From Lachancea mirantina (taxonomy: Eukaryota > Ascomycota > Saccharomycetes > Saccharomycetales > Saccharomycetaceae): a stretch of DNA of 64,000 nt. Location of the stretch: assembly GCA_900074745.1 (NCBI GenBank), contig LT598463.1:1143721-1207720 (forward strand), written 5' to 3'. Below, in pieces: positions 38,901 through 49,054 of this stretch (position 1 is its first letter; the number at the start of each line of letters is the position of its first letter). A program made the position numbers and the translations under genes. The notes under the pieces were generated by a model that was not told where the DNA came from, searched no databases, and worked only from the letters and a program-made list of their open reading frames with translations.

Positions 38901-40917
38901 AACGGAGGAAGAGCGCGCAAAGGTAGGCAAACTCGTGAAAGAGGAAACCAAAGCAACTGGTGTTGTGAGCCTTGAAGTTTACGCCTGGTTTGCTAAGCTG
39001 TTTGGTGGATGGACGACGATTATATTCTTGGCTTCAGTCTTCATCTTTGCGCAGGGAATATATATGTCTCAGTATTGGTGGGTAAGAACCTGGGCTTCTC
39101 ATAACGTCGTTTCTCTCGTAAAGATGTTTGGTCAGCGAATTCTTGGCTTTTCAAGTGGAGATCCTTCCATCAGGTTCCCGGTAATCATCCCAGACACAAC
39201 TTCAAGTGAAACAGTTACCGTGGCGGCCAAGAAAACTCATAGCACAGCATACTATCTCTCGATTTATTTTGCGATCGGCTTAGTCCAGGCCTTGATTTCA
39301 GGTTCCAAGACAATCATCAACTTCATGGCCGGCCTAAATGCATCTAGAAAGATCTTTAACCTCGTGTTGAAAAAGGTATTGTACGCTCGCCTAAGATTTT
39401 TTGACTCGACTCCTATCGGTAGAATAATGAACAGATTTTCTAAGGACATCGAAGCCGTGGATCAAGAGTTGACTCCCTTTGCCGAGGGAGCTTTCATGTC
39501 TCTTGTTCATTGTGTATCAACTGTCTTTTTGATCGCATACATCACACCTGAGTTCATTTTGGTCGCATTTTTCATTGGAATTCTCTATTACTTTGTTGGC
39601 TACTTCTACATGGCTGGATCGAGGGAACTGAAACGTTACGAGTCGATTACTCGTTCTCCTATCCATCAACATTTTTCGGAAACGCTAGTCGGAATTACGA
39701 CTATTCGAGCTTTCGGAGACGAACGCCGTTTCATGTTGGAAAACTTGGAGAAAATAGACGAAAATAACAAACCTTTCTTTTACCTCTGGGTTGCGAATAG
39801 GTGGCTTGCCTTCAGAATCGATTTGGTTTGCGCACTTGTGATTTTTGCTTCGGGTATATTCATTATGCTAAACGTTAAGACTTTGGATTCAGGATTGGCG
39901 GGTATCTCGCTCACATATGCCATTTCCTTCAGTGAGGGAGCTCTATGGCTTGTCAGATTATATTCTAATGTTGAAATGACAATGAATTCAGTTGAGAGGC
40001 TCAAGGAGTACATGGACATTGATCAGGAACCTCACTTTCAGAGCTCTTACACTCCACCACCTCAATGGCCAGAAGAAGGTAAAATTGAAGTCAATGACTT
40101 GTCGCTCAGGTATGCTCCTCAGTTACCCAAAGTTATAAAAAACGTTTCTTTTGTTGTCGATCCCAAATCCAAGGTTGGTGTAGTGGGCCGCACTGGTGCA
40201 GGAAAATCCACAATAATCACTGCTCTTTTTAGATTTTTAGATCCTGAAAGTGGTTATATCAAGATCGACAACGTTGATATTGCTAGCTTGGATCTCAAGA
40301 AGTTGAGACAGTCAATTACAATTATTCCACAAGATCCAACTCTGTTTGCAGGAACGGTCAAGTCAAATTTGGATCCTTACAACGAATACACGAGCGACCA
40401 AATTTTTGAGGCTTTGAAAAGGGTGAATTTAGTGACGCAAGAGGAGCTCAATCAAGAAGACAGCCATAATTCTGACACAAACTCAGTTTCCTCTGATAAT
40501 GTAAACAAGTTCCTGCATCTAGAGAATGAAATCACTGAAGGTGGCTCCAATTTGTCGCAAGGTCAAAGACAGCTCGTGTGTCTCGCCAGATCCCTTCTCC
40601 GCTCGCCAAAGATTATTTTACTTGATGAGGCTACAGCTTCGATAGATTACAGCTCAGATGCCAAGATTCAGCAAACAATCAGGGAAGAGTTCTCACACAG
40701 TACCATTCTAACTATTGCTCATCGTTTGAGATCAATTATTGATTACGATAAGATTTTGGTAATGGATGCAGGGGAAGTTAAAGAATATGATCATCCCTAT
40801 TCTTTACTTCTCAACAAGAACAGCATTTTCTACAGCATGTGCGAAGACAGCGGGGAACTCGAGGTTTTAATTCTGCTCGCGAAGGAGTCTTTTGTCAAAA
40901 AGTTGAACTCAAAATGA
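35977..40917 (+). CDS. YBT1: ABCC-type vacuolar ABC transporter (YBT1/VMR1 type), 1646 aa
   Basis: Full-length MRP/ABCC transporter with an extra N-terminal membrane domain (TMD0). It belongs to the yeast vacuolar group Ybt1/Vmr1/Nft1, which moves bile acids, metals and drugs into the vacuole. The first ATG (35977) gives MVSEIVEPGRPCPLWDYDD; the frame upstream starts with TTG. NBD1: Walker A GPTGSGKTS (about 725), signature LSGGQKQRISLARAL (about 831), Walker B HLLLDDCLSAVD. NBD2: Walker A GRTGAGKST (about 1403), signature LSQGQRQLVCLARSLL (about 1524), Walker B IILLDEATASID. As in other ABCC proteins, Asp replaces the catalytic Glu of NBD1. It is convergent with MUP3, as VMR1 (YHL035C) is in S. 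cerevisiae; COF1 nearby also matches the YBT1 (YLL048C) side, so this is probably the pre-duplication copy of both. Confidence 0.9.
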   Translation: MVSEIVEPGRPCPLWDYDDVTLCGRVRYLDTYLPLVLVVMLGGFTGYKCVYHYYQRNFLHAVKPNYASEVQASASPDENKPLLADSAGAVYMNPDAVSDEPNLKEEHFSIEKLRIENSKGEAHGSVEIVRRSLVEKFRVAVEFLLVATQLALHSYLWLRFTGENEQFPSSVTNARLVLWVWLFLVVCLRVANINQSVSFITNYPGNLWAVSFISYLFLFVAGIMPLRSVLINHVTDEIQVRFINSQFYLNLALFSLLFTASVGNKFGVLYRTSPQITPSPEPVTSIASFITWSWLDKFVWQAHLHPIQLKDIWGLMFEDYSLFVMKRFRHFVSGKNAKFSQNLLHFFSKYLALQAFWALMDSVLNFVPTLLLKRILEYVEDQSSAPANVAWFYVIGMFACRMLVAVCQAQALFFGRRVCIRMKAIIISEIYTKALRRKVAKTSSKPPTDEIDPQALNDQKEVDGDEESSSANLGAIINLMAIDAFKVSEICAYLHAFVEATIMTIVAITLLYRLLGWSAIAGVLLVFAVLPINFKLATLLGKLQKETLGFTDKRINKLNETFQAIRVIKFFSWEENFEKEIRDVRDQELKLLVKRSVVWACMAFFWFVTPSLMTSVTFAIYVYVQGGVLTTPVAFTALSLFTLLRNPLDQMSDMLSFVIQSKVSLDRVQDFLDEEETAKYEQLTTSKNRLGFENATVSWDQAGQDFKLKNINIDFKLEKLNVVIGPTGSGKTSLLMGLLGEMELVEGKIFVPALDPREDLIVDADGMTNSIAYCSQAAWLLNDTAKNNILFSNPYNEVRYNAVVEACGLKRDFEILEAGDQTEIGEKGITLSGGQKQRISLARALYSSSRHLLLDDCLSAVDSHTALWIYDNCISGPLMDGRTCILVSHNVALTLKNADWVVLLENGRVKDQGEAMDLLKKGHLGDDELVKTSILSRVNSSASLSNKTASKSGIDLSKLNKIIDEDTKLGQRLNETEEERAKVGKLVKEETKATGVVSLEVYAWFAKLFGGWTTIIFLASVFIFAQGIYMSQYWWVRTWASHNVVSLVKMFGQRILGFSSGDPSIRFPVIIPDTTSSETVTVAAKKTHSTAYYLSIYFAIGLVQALISGSKTIINFMAGLNASRKIFNLVLKKVLYARLRFFDSTPIGRIMNRFSKDIEAVDQELTPFAEGAFMSLVHCVSTVFLIAYITPEFILVAFFIGILYYFVGYFYMAGSRELKRYESITRSPIHQHFSETLVGITTIRAFGDERRFMLENLEKIDENNKPFFYLWVANRWLAFRIDLVCALVIFASGIFIMLNVKTLDSGLAGISLTYAISFSEGALWLVRLYSNVEMTMNSVERLKEYMDIDQEPHFQSSYTPPPQWPEEGKIEVNDLSLRYAPQLPKVIKNVSFVVDPKSKVGVVGRTGAGKSTIITALFRFLDPESGYIKIDNVDIASLDLKKLRQSITIIPQDPTLFAGTVKSNLDPYNEYTSDQIFEALKRVNLVTQEELNQEDSHNSDTNSVSSDNVNKFLHLENEITEGGSNLSQGQRQLVCLARSLLRSPKIILLDEATASIDYSSDAKIQQTIREEFSHSTILTIAHRLRSIIDYDKILVMDAGEVKEYDHPYSLLLNKNSIFYSMCEDSGELEVLILLAKESFVKKLNSK

Positions 40918-41045
40918 AATGAGGCACGCTCATTACCCATATATCCTATTCTTCCTTTATCAAACTCTATTTAATTTGACCTTTACTTGTCCTACCCCAG
41001 AATAAGGTTTACGAATTAAAGGCGAGAGCAAGTCGAAAAGAATTT

Positions 41046-42671
41046 TCAACACTTCTCCCACTTTTTGATTGTAAGACCATCATCAAGTAAGATCCACTTG
41101 GATTTCAACTTATAGCCACATACGCGCGGGATTAATTGAAACTTCAGGAACCAAAAACTGATGCAAAGTAAAATCATCAAAAGGGACGTTATTTGATATT
41201 GTGGCATGTGAGGTAAACTAGTCTCTAATTGATCCCCCCAAAATGGCCCAACTACCAAGTATGCAGAAAATAGAATGAGAAATATAATACCAGGTGTCGA
41301 GGCTCGTATATCTGCCTTTTTGTCGGGATTCTTCTTTCTGTAGACTAGCAATCCCACAGCGACAAGTAACAAGAATATCTGATTAGCGTAACCTTCCATT
41401 GCTATCAAATAATTGTAGGCAGAGCCTGCAGGAGGTAGGAGACAGAGCCACAACACGGAGAGGATGCCGCAACAGATAAGAGAAAGGAAAGGCGCTCCAA
41501 AAGGCTTGTTGCTTGCCATCATCTTGCTAAATGGTAGCAAACCTTCCCGGAAGGCCTCTTGATTCATTCGGGAGAGGCCATAAATAACAACCATTAAGTT
41601 GGAACCCGACGAAAGAGCCACGGAAAGAGTCATGAACTTCCTCCCAAAAGCTTCTCCAAATAGTTTTGAAAATAAAATCGAACCAGCAAGAGGCCCAGCC
41701 TCTTTGAACTCCTCGTAGGTAAACATTTTCAAATAAGCAAAATTCAGAGAGAGATAACAAGCCAGACACCCAAAGAGGGCCAATGGTCCTGCTATTTTCA
41801 AAGTTCTGGTCGGATTTTTCACTTCAGATGTTACCGCATGGACGCTGTCCCAGCCTGCGAAGCAGAAAAACGCCTGTATGAAGGCTGTAGTTAAAGAAGA
41901 GCTGCTGACAGGCTCTAATCTCTTGAGATGACCAATAAAAACGCTCGTTCCTTGGTTAAAGGGATCTTTCAGACACAAGGCATAAATCCCACTGATAGTC
42001 ATAAAAATGATGAGAGAGATTTTCAAACCGCCCAACAGGTTTTGTAATTGCACGCCGCGCTTGACAGAAACTCCGTGTATTGCTACAATGATCAAAATAC
42101 AAACAGCACCAACGTAATTTCCAGCCATGCTTTCGCTGTTCACATAGTTTGGATCGAAACCGAGACCGTAAAGGACATATTTCCCGAAAACTATGGCGTT
42201 AGAGACAGACATTCCCGTCAATACTGTAAAGCTTGTCATTGTAGCGCCCACCATCATAGTTGGTTTGTTAAAAGCCGCTTCCAAAAACGTTTTGCGTCCG
42301 CCAGATCTCGGAATGAGACACCCAAATTCCAGGAAAAGATAGAGGCCAGCAAACGCCATCAACGCGGCCAAAAACCATATAGTTAGAAATATTACCGCGT
42401 TACCACCAGAATTCACGAATATACTGCTAGGGGTAGCAAAAATGCCAGATCCTATGATTCGCGATATGAAAAGTACTAATGTAGAAAAAACTCCCAAGTG
42501 TCTTCCTTGAGGCACTTCGTGGCCATTGTTACTTTCGAGGAGTGCAATATCAGAAGTTCTAAGAGACGAGAATGATCCATACCGAGATGACGGATCATCT
42601 AATTCTCCCAGTTCCAAGTCACCAACCTCATTGGACACATTCTTAACGCCCTTCAGTTCGAGACTTGTCAT
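41046..42671 (-). CDS. MUP3: Methionine permease of the Mup3 type, 541 aa
   Basis: Amino acid permease of the LAT-like (APC superfamily) branch containing Mup1 and Mup3, the high- and low-affinity methionine permeases. A cytosolic N-terminus of about 55 residues is followed by twelve predicted spans, beginning at LGVFSTLVLFISRIIGSGIFATPSSIF, which carries the conserved GSGIFATP substrate motif. FFCFAGWDSVHAVTSEVKNPTRTL (about 280) is the second family signature. S. cerevisiae Mup3 (YHL036W) is 546 aa and is likewise convergent with VMR1, which decides Mup3 over Mup1. Confidence 0.9.
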   Translation of the reverse strand: MTSLELKGVKNVSNEVGDLELGELDDPSSRYGSFSSLRTSDIALLESNNGHEVPQGRHLGVFSTLVLFISRIIGSGIFATPSSIFVNSGGNAVIFLTIWFLAALMAFAGLYLFLEFGCLIPRSGGRKTFLEAAFNKPTMMVGATMTSFTVLTGMSVSNAIVFGKYVLYGLGFDPNYVNSESMAGNYVGAVCILIIVAIHGVSVKRGVQLQNLLGGLKISLIIFMTISGIYALCLKDPFNQGTSVFIGHLKRLEPVSSSSLTTAFIQAFFCFAGWDSVHAVTSEVKNPTRTLKIAGPLALFGCLACYLSLNFAYLKMFTYEEFKEAGPLAGSILFSKLFGEAFGRKFMTLSVALSSGSNLMVVIYGLSRMNQEAFREGLLPFSKMMASNKPFGAPFLSLICCGILSVLWLCLLPPAGSAYNYLIAMEGYANQIFLLLVAVGLLVYRKKNPDKKADIRASTPGIIFLILFSAYLVVGPFWGDQLETSLPHMPQYQITSLLMILLCISFWFLKFQLIPRVCGYKLKSKWILLDDGLTIKKWEKC

Positions 42672-44026
42672 TTGAATGAAACTCTATAATAGTATCAGCT
42701 ACCAACTTTGATCATCCCCGAGCAATCACACAATACTAGAATTTAGAAAACAAGGACTATCGCTACCTTGCTCATGAATGGACCATTATAAACTGTCGTT
42801 CTTTCGTAAATACTGTTATCTAATCTATTTGAAGATATGGCTGAAATTTTAGTGTGGCTCCTCTCGATAGTAATGATGAGTAAGATCAACAGCACTAGCG
42901 ACGGACCACGAATACAAACCTTCGACAACGCCAGGTTGTTTCGTAAGAAGGTACCAAAACGAAAAGCCAGCGTATGTGACGGTGCTTTAAGAGAGGAGTA
43001 CCTCGCCAGACAAGCAAGCTATTGCACAAATAGACCAAGTTTAAGTAACCCAAAAGAATGGCCTTCGGAATTCGAAAAAGGAAATTCGTGAATAGAATTT
43101 TTCTCCTCAATCCAAGAAGACCCTGTAAAGCGTTGAAATTACCTAGAGTATCACACTGCCCATAGATAGTTCGCTGTTGTTCATGGCCAAGCAAGGCGAC
43201 TTGATGAAAACTTGGAATTTTCAGAGTGAATATTTCGAGTGACTTGAATGATCATTGAGCAAAGAGTGGCACACGACAGATCCTGCTATCTCACTTATAG
43301 AATTCTACGCGCTGCTCAATACTTTGGAAAAACCTGCCTTGAAGCATCTTTGACGAATTTTGTGCTTTACACTAGAGGAATTTTTTTTGGAAGTTTTGCT
43401 TGAGGGAATCCATCGATTTTACGTATATAATGCTTCGAGAATGTGACCTCTAACCAAATCCTCGATCCATTCCTTGAGGCGTTTAGAGCCATTCGCACTG
43501 GGAGTGAATTTATCGTGACCGAAAAGGCCCAATTCCATGGATTCGACTCCACTACTGGGGAGAAAGAGGTACGAGCCTACAAAAGGGCAAACTGTAAGTT
43601 GGTGAGTACTCATCTCCCACATTTCTCATTTCGCTACTTCGGCAAGAGTTTCTGTCATTTTAATACTTAGATTTCTCCAGATTATGTGCTTGTTGGTATT
43701 AGTCAGATCTTGGTTGTAATCATGAAGGCAATTACGTCCGATCGACTTTTTCGTAGCTCATCGTAATATTTAGATGTTAATGATCAATTGGTAATGTTAT
43801 ATTTTTGCTTTTGTACTGTATGAGGCTTGAAGGATGAGTTTTATGACAATAAAGGACCTCAAGCTGGAATACAAGAAATGGTGAAGAATTATCGGTGATT
43901 GACAAAAATCGAAACAGTGAGCTATTTTTCTCGTGGCAAACCTGCTCTCTAATGTATTATTGAAACGTCTCTTGGATATTTGGTGTAGTAGAAACTTTGA
44001 GCCTAACAAGTCGTTGTTGAAAATTT
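42672..44026. other. 1.35 kb spacer between MUP3 and the CBP2-like gene
   Basis: Only one small ATG-started frame (42837-43091, entered separately) deserves mention. Otherwise AT-rich. Gene order would predict a counterpart of YLL049W (LDB18) near here, but no frame of that size or coiled-coil character is visible. Confidence 0.45.
42837..43091 (+). CDS. Possible small protein, 84 aa, unsupported
   Basis: ATG-started frame: one short hydrophobic segment (ILVWLLSIVMMS) followed by a basic, polar tail. No family is recognised. The spacer is long enough for a small gene, but an 84-codon frame is also expected by chance. Confidence 0.2.
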   Translation: MAEILVWLLSIVMMSKINSTSDGPRIQTFDNARLFRKKVPKRKASVCDGALREEYLARQASYCTNRPSLSNPKEWPSEFEKGNS

Positions 44027-45952
44027 ATGGTTTTCGCTGGAAGTACACTGGTCTGCTATGATTTCGAAATTCTAATGGCAAGCACGGAATTGAAGCAATG
44101 GCTTACTCAAATGGCTTGGGCTGGACGCTGCTCAATTAAGGCGCGGTACGTGCGCTATAAGAATAACCATCAACGATTACCTGCCAAAAGGTTGAAGGGC
44201 ATCGATTCCATTGCGCCTTCTAAGCTGCTCAAGAAGAAGGTGATCGTCAACAAGGACGTTTCTTCCATTAGCATACCTGCTCTTCAAGGACTCATATTGC
44301 AGGACATTCAATCGCAAAATATCATATTCGAGTTTTGTAAGCCGAGCCATCGTGTATTTCTTTCTAAGAAGTCCCCACAGATCGCGGATCAGGTTAAATT
44401 ACAGAAACCTCTCGAGAATGAATTGAAATTCAGAAGTCTCTTCCAGAATGTGGTTCGGGATACTTACGGAAGTGAGGTCTTCCCTGATTTTGAGCTCATC
44501 GGTGACCAAGTTTCCAGGAGAGCATTTTTCGCTAATACCCTACAGCTGGCAGCAATTCAGAAGAACGGCGAACGCCGAAATATTAGTGCCTTGTGGCCTT
44601 CACTAGATTTGAGTATGGGCTGCAGAGGCATTGCACTGTCGAAAACACCTCAAAGCGAGAATTTGTCAAAAGTAATACATCCTATCACGCTTCAGGAGCT
44701 TCCAGTCTTTTTTGCCTTCGATTCACAATGCACAACTGGCGCTCTCTCTTTATTTCCATCTATGGTCAAAGAGCACGCAAAATATTTTGAAAGAGATTTA
44801 TTCACAGAGACGGTCTTCCCGACGAGGCGTTGCACTGCACATGAGATGGCCACGATGCTTTCAATAGCTTCAAACTTACAAAAAGGTACTCCAGCTAAAA
44901 TGAGCGACTACTTAACGGTAAGCGATTTGTCGACGAAAGCGTCTAATAGTCTGATACACACTCCTCGTACCGTTTCCCAACTTCTCGGTGCACTTGATAA
45001 GGGCTCGTTTCGAAAAACGGCTCCAGAGGGTCAGCGTGGGAAAATGTGTTCAACTGATATTCTTAGAGGATCAGTTATCTCCAATAAAGTGACGGATGTT
45101 GGCATCAAGGAAGAGTATTGCAAAATTAGCATTTTATACTCAATCTTCAGAAACTCACGAAGAATGGCAATTCGTTTCCAAGAGGTAAAAGCAGCTGAAG
45201 ACGCTAATGAGTTTCTTGCATGGGATAAAGCAATACTTGAGAAACTTTCAGAGTTGAATGGCTTAGCAGAGCCTCAAAGCTCGGACGACATGGTAGTTTT
45301 GAAATACAAGTTCGATAGCTTCATGAAGGCTCTTAACAGCTACAATTGTACAATCGTTGCCGAAGCGAGAGCTTATTATGCTGATAGTTCTAAACCACCA
45401 AGTGTGCGGCAAAAGACGATGATGCGTGTTTTGAGCTATGTCGTCTCCGAAAATAGGTGGTTGCCGCACATTTATCCTAATTTATACGATGAAATAAATC
45501 GTGGCATACCAGAGAGTTTGCCAACTATAGAAGACATTGGCTTTTCAGGTGCAAATAAAGGTCAAGAGCTGTTTGCGTTATGCGAGATACTGCTGGGTTT
45601 TGAAGACACGGCAATTGAATCGACTAGACGAGAGGAATCAAAATTGAAGAATATCGACGAACGGACACAGCTGAACGACTTTAAGCTTGTAGTTCTTACT
45701 TCAAATGAAAACTTCGTACCTCACGAAGAACTTTTACGTGCCACCACCAAATTACCCTTCCAAATGGTTAAGGATACGCAGGAAGTGACCCGAGTATCAT
45801 TTTCGGAATGCATAGCGAAAACGTCATGTGCAGGCGACACTATCGTATATTTGTACAAGACAAAACGAACATCGGGCGCACGATCCAAAATTGACGCAAT
45901 CTTGTCTGATGCATTGCACTCCACAAAAAGTATCGAGAAGATGTCTATTTAG
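44027..45952 (+). CDS. CBP2: Cbp2-like mitochondrial RNA-splicing factor (by position), 641 aa
   Basis: Large basic protein with no recognised domain. The length (641) and place between MUP3 and COF1/EFM1 match S. cerevisiae CBP2 (YHL038C, 630 aa), a mitochondrial protein needed to splice the terminal group I intron of COB. The lysine-rich N-terminus (KARYVRYKNNHQRLPAKRLKG) fits an RNA-binding mitochondrial protein. A second in-frame ATG at 44075 (MASTELKQWLTQ) may be the real start, since the first 16 residues are hydrophobic and unlike a presequence. Identification rests on synteny and length rather than motif. Confidence 0.65.
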   Translation: MVFAGSTLVCYDFEILMASTELKQWLTQMAWAGRCSIKARYVRYKNNHQRLPAKRLKGIDSIAPSKLLKKKVIVNKDVSSISIPALQGLILQDIQSQNIIFEFCKPSHRVFLSKKSPQIADQVKLQKPLENELKFRSLFQNVVRDTYGSEVFPDFELIGDQVSRRAFFANTLQLAAIQKNGERRNISALWPSLDLSMGCRGIALSKTPQSENLSKVIHPITLQELPVFFAFDSQCTTGALSLFPSMVKEHAKYFERDLFTETVFPTRRCTAHEMATMLSIASNLQKGTPAKMSDYLTVSDLSTKASNSLIHTPRTVSQLLGALDKGSFRKTAPEGQRGKMCSTDILRGSVISNKVTDVGIKEEYCKISILYSIFRNSRRMAIRFQEVKAAEDANEFLAWDKAILEKLSELNGLAEPQSSDDMVVLKYKFDSFMKALNSYNCTIVAEARAYYADSSKPPSVRQKTMMRVLSYVVSENRWLPHIYPNLYDEINRGIPESLPTIEDIGFSGANKGQELFALCEILLGFEDTAIESTRREESKLKNIDERTQLNDFKLVVLTSNENFVPHEELLRATTKLPFQMVKDTQEVTRVSFSECIAKTSCAGDTIVYLYKTKRTSGARSKIDAILSDALHSTKSIEKMSI

Positions 45953-46305
45953 GTTATTGTGCTACATGTAATTACATGTAAACTTCATCTGTAGATATGT
46001 CACCCTTCAAAGTGACAGAATTCTGCTCTGCATAATAAACAGACTCTAAAAATATATTTGAGCTCGTTCAAGTAGTTTATCAATCAGTTGATCAAATACA
46101 AAGCGCGATGACTTGTTGAAGGGCCGTTTTCCGTGAATTTCGTATCGATTTCATCGACTTAGACACAAACCTGTTTTTCCTAACTCAAAGTTACCCGGTC
46201 ACTGAGTAAGTGCCAGGAAACCCCTTTTATATTGAGACCGAAACACTCACCTAACTGCCAAACAGACCTCGAAAGCAACAAATTACCAAAAACCATTATA
46301 CACAA
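45953..46305 (+). promoter_or_regulatory. COF1 promoter region
   Basis: Spacer before the COF1 first exon, with no gene. AT-rich; no definite factor site recognised. Confidence 0.4.
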
Positions 46306-46834
46306 ATGTCCAGATCTGGGTATGTTTCGGGTCAATTGCAGCATTCACTACTTGGTCATGCTGGACTGCTTTATTAGAGACAATTGGATTGGGAGTCACT
46401 AACATTATCATTTTAGTGTTGCCGTTGCCGATGAATCCTTGACTGCTTTCAACGACTTGAAGTTAGGAAAGAAGTACAAGTTCGTTTTGTTCGGGCTTAA
46501 TGAAAACAAGACGTCCATCGTTGTTAAGGAAACTTCCACTGAACAAGATTATGACGCGTTTTTGGAGAAGCTTCCTGAAAATGAGTGCTTATACGCCGTT
46601 TACGACTTCGAATACGAGATCGGTGGCAACGAGGGCAAGAGATCCAAAATTGTGTTCTACACCTGGTCCCCAGACACAGCTCCTGTGAGATCCAAGATGG
46701 TGTACGCCTCTTCTAAGGATGCATTGAGAAGAGCTCTAAATGGTGTCTCTACCGACATCCAAGGCACACACTACTCGGAAGTGGCTTATGAATCAGTACT
46801 AGAAAAGGTCAGCAAAGGTGCCGGCTCTCACTAG
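46306..46834 (+). CDS. COF1: Cofilin, two exons, 143 aa
   Basis: Actin-severing and depolymerising ADF/cofilin, essential for cortical actin turnover. Exon 1 is 46306-46319 (ATG TCC AGA TCT GG), followed by GTATGT. The intron is 46320-46416 (97 nt), with a branch-point variant CACTAAC (46397-46403) and TAG. Exon 2 is 46417-46834. The protein begins [24 protein letters not shown] and ends KVSKGAGSH, colinear with S. cerevisiae Cof1 (YLL050C, 143 aa). The regulatory Ser4 and the actin-binding helix [17 protein letters not shown] are intact. The first exon is too short to be found as an open frame. Confidence 0.97.
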
Positions 46835-47105
46835 GTAAAGACCGTATCTAGCATTCAATTTCTTTCCTTTTTTATAGGTTACATTATAACAGCTTTACTA
46901 TCAAGTTGACACTCGGTAACTCAAATGTCTGTATGCTGGTTAATCAGGTGGAGAGGTTTTCGCTGTTGGCTCGCAGGGAGTAGCAGTTACACACCTTTCA
47001 TCATTGCATTAATACGGACATGACTCTACCACAAAAACTAACTTCCTGTTAGTCAGTAAGCCGCATCGACTTCCAAAACTAATGAACACACTCCTGCCTC
47101 TGGGA
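46835..47105. other. Spacer between convergent COF1 and EFM1
   Basis: No gene seen; 3' ends of both genes fall here. Confidence 0.35.
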
Positions 47106-48806
47106 TTAACTGGATTCATAAGCCTCGGGCTTAATAAACAGAGGTTCTTGTGAGCTGGGGCGAATCCACACCAGTCTGTCAAAAACTGTTCCTGCTAAGA
47201 TGAATTGCTTAATACCCCAATTTCCAGCTGCAAATACTTCTGGCACTTGTTGGCTAAGCCGTGGGAAACAACTCTTGTAAAAATCAACATATTCTTCAAC
47301 ATCGCTCTTTTCTACAACAATGTTGTCAGCGACTTGCTGAATGCATTCCGTAATAAAATGGGGAATTTCTATGCCAATTTTGCCATTGAGGCGTTCGTTA
47401 GCTGCCCGTACGAGCCAAAGTAAAATGCATTGCTTCAAAAAACCCTTCTTTGGAATATCCTCGTAGTCTGTTACTCCAAAAGATATCAGAAGACTGTTGA
47501 AGAACTGTTTATCCTGCTTTAAGATCGTTTTGAAAGAAGTTGGTTTCATGGCTTTCAAAAGGCCTTTTTCCAGTTTCGGGATGGCATCATACGTTTGTTG
47601 GTAGATAGTCTTTTGTCCCTGGAGGTAAGTCTTTGCGAACCTGATTGCTTCTTGACTTTTCATTGAATTTAGTTTCTGGCCCTTAACAAATTGTAGTTTC
47701 TGCTTGAGGATACCGTTTAGCTGCTCTAAGCCTTCCAAGACAGCACGATTAGTCAAGTACGTTTCAGACGTCAGTTTATTCAGATAGGCGAATACTCGTA
47801 TCAATGACTGCGGGATTGACCCGTTCATTTGTAGCCGAAAATTGACCGAGTCAGTCGTGATATCGCTGGGATCGAGTTTGATTCCAAATTTTTCAATCTC
47901 CTTGAGTACTTCCTGTGGGAATCTGAGAGCCAAATGACCCACGTCAAATGTGTTGTTATTCAAACAGAAACCGTAGTTCAATAACAGCTCTTCATTGCTC
48001 TTGTCACCGTAGTTATTGAATAGTTCTTCTTCACTGGTCAACATTTCAGTTGTTGAAAAGTTGACCTTGTTTTCTCCCTTTGAAAAAGACCATTTGACCT
48101 TCTTACCGTTTGCGTGGTTGAGCAAGTCAATAACTGGGAGGAGGAAGGCTTCATTCACATCCCGCGGAGAGTCCTCATAGATTATGCTTGGAAAGCCTCT
48201 TGAAGTAAGAATAAAATGAGCCCATAGGAACGCTTCAAATGATTGCCAATGTAGCTCTTCACTCCTTTTCAAAGCCTGATGAAAGTTAAAGTTAGGATCC
48301 TTACTGGCAGCAGAATAAAATTGCCGGTCCTCTGATCGAAGCGAGTTGGCGCTTGTTCCAGCGACGTACCACGCCCCGAGCAAGCTCCTGAAATTTCTTT
48401 TCACAGAGAGAGCCAAATCAGTTCCTTGGAGAGCAGCAAAGTCATCAGAAGTCCAGAAATATGGTGAGAAAATCCTATTGGGAAGAGGCAAGATATCAAG
48501 GTAGGGTTCAAACAACTTCCTGTCGACAAAATTCCTTTCAAACATCAACTTAGACAGATAAATTTTAAGCAATTCATTAGACCGATTGGAGGAACCGGTC
48601 TTTACGTTAAAATGCTGCTCTGCGTTCTCTGCCGTCAGAAAGATAGGGCGGGGAACGCTGATGAGTGTGCGCTGGTCGTTAATCTTACTAGTGGCAATTG
48701 CTGAAGCTTCTCCATTTTTAGCGACAACGAATCTCACGCTAGAATCGATGTGAGTACCATGGTTCAAAGCCCATGAAATGACTGCTTCGAGCTTCTCCGA
48801 TTTCAT
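47106..48806 (-). CDS. EFM1: SET-domain lysine methyltransferase Efm1, 566 aa
   Basis: SET-domain protein of the Rubisco-LSMT-like group, orthologous to S. cerevisiae Efm1 (YHL039W, 585 aa), which monomethylates eEF1A at Lys30. The split SET domain includes FLLPVIDLLNHANGKKVKWSF (about residue 223) and the catalytic LFNNYGDKSNEELLLNYGF (about 262), with NYG-K-NEELL typical of the family. The C-terminal half is the helical substrate-binding domain. It is convergent with COF1. The start is the first ATG (MKSEKLEAVISWALNHGTHI). Confidence 0.93.
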   Translation of the reverse strand: MKSEKLEAVISWALNHGTHIDSSVRFVVAKNGEASAIATSKINDQRTLISVPRPIFLTAENAEQHFNVKTGSSNRSNELLKIYLSKLMFERNFVDRKLFEPYLDILPLPNRIFSPYFWTSDDFAALQGTDLALSVKRNFRSLLGAWYVAGTSANSLRSEDRQFYSAASKDPNFNFHQALKRSEELHWQSFEAFLWAHFILTSRGFPSIIYEDSPRDVNEAFLLPVIDLLNHANGKKVKWSFSKGENKVNFSTTEMLTSEEELFNNYGDKSNEELLLNYGFCLNNNTFDVGHLALRFPQEVLKEIEKFGIKLDPSDITTDSVNFRLQMNGSIPQSLIRVFAYLNKLTSETYLTNRAVLEGLEQLNGILKQKLQFVKGQKLNSMKSQEAIRFAKTYLQGQKTIYQQTYDAIPKLEKGLLKAMKPTSFKTILKQDKQFFNSLLISFGVTDYEDIPKKGFLKQCILLWLVRAANERLNGKIGIEIPHFITECIQQVADNIVVEKSDVEEYVDFYKSCFPRLSQQVPEVFAAGNWGIKQFILAGTVFDRLVWIRPSSQEPLFIKPEAYESS

Positions 48807-49054
48807 TATGAAGATGGATGGATAGCTTTACAAATCTGAATGAGATCTGAAAATCAATTAATTTTCACTTGGTGCAACAACGGCTTTCTTGAGAAGGGCG
48901 TATCCTCTTAACAAAACGCACTTAAACGGTTTACATAAAGCGGTTATCGTAATCTCTCGCATGTAGAATTTGTGCACATGCGAAGACGATACTATACGAT
49001 TGAGTGTAGAACCTGTTTTATGGTACTGTTACAATTTTAAACTTAGTTTTTACC

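Noticed and set aside
43443-43670. 75-codon frame as an LDB18 candidate
   Set aside because: It starts with GTG, has no coiled coil, and is less than half the expected length.
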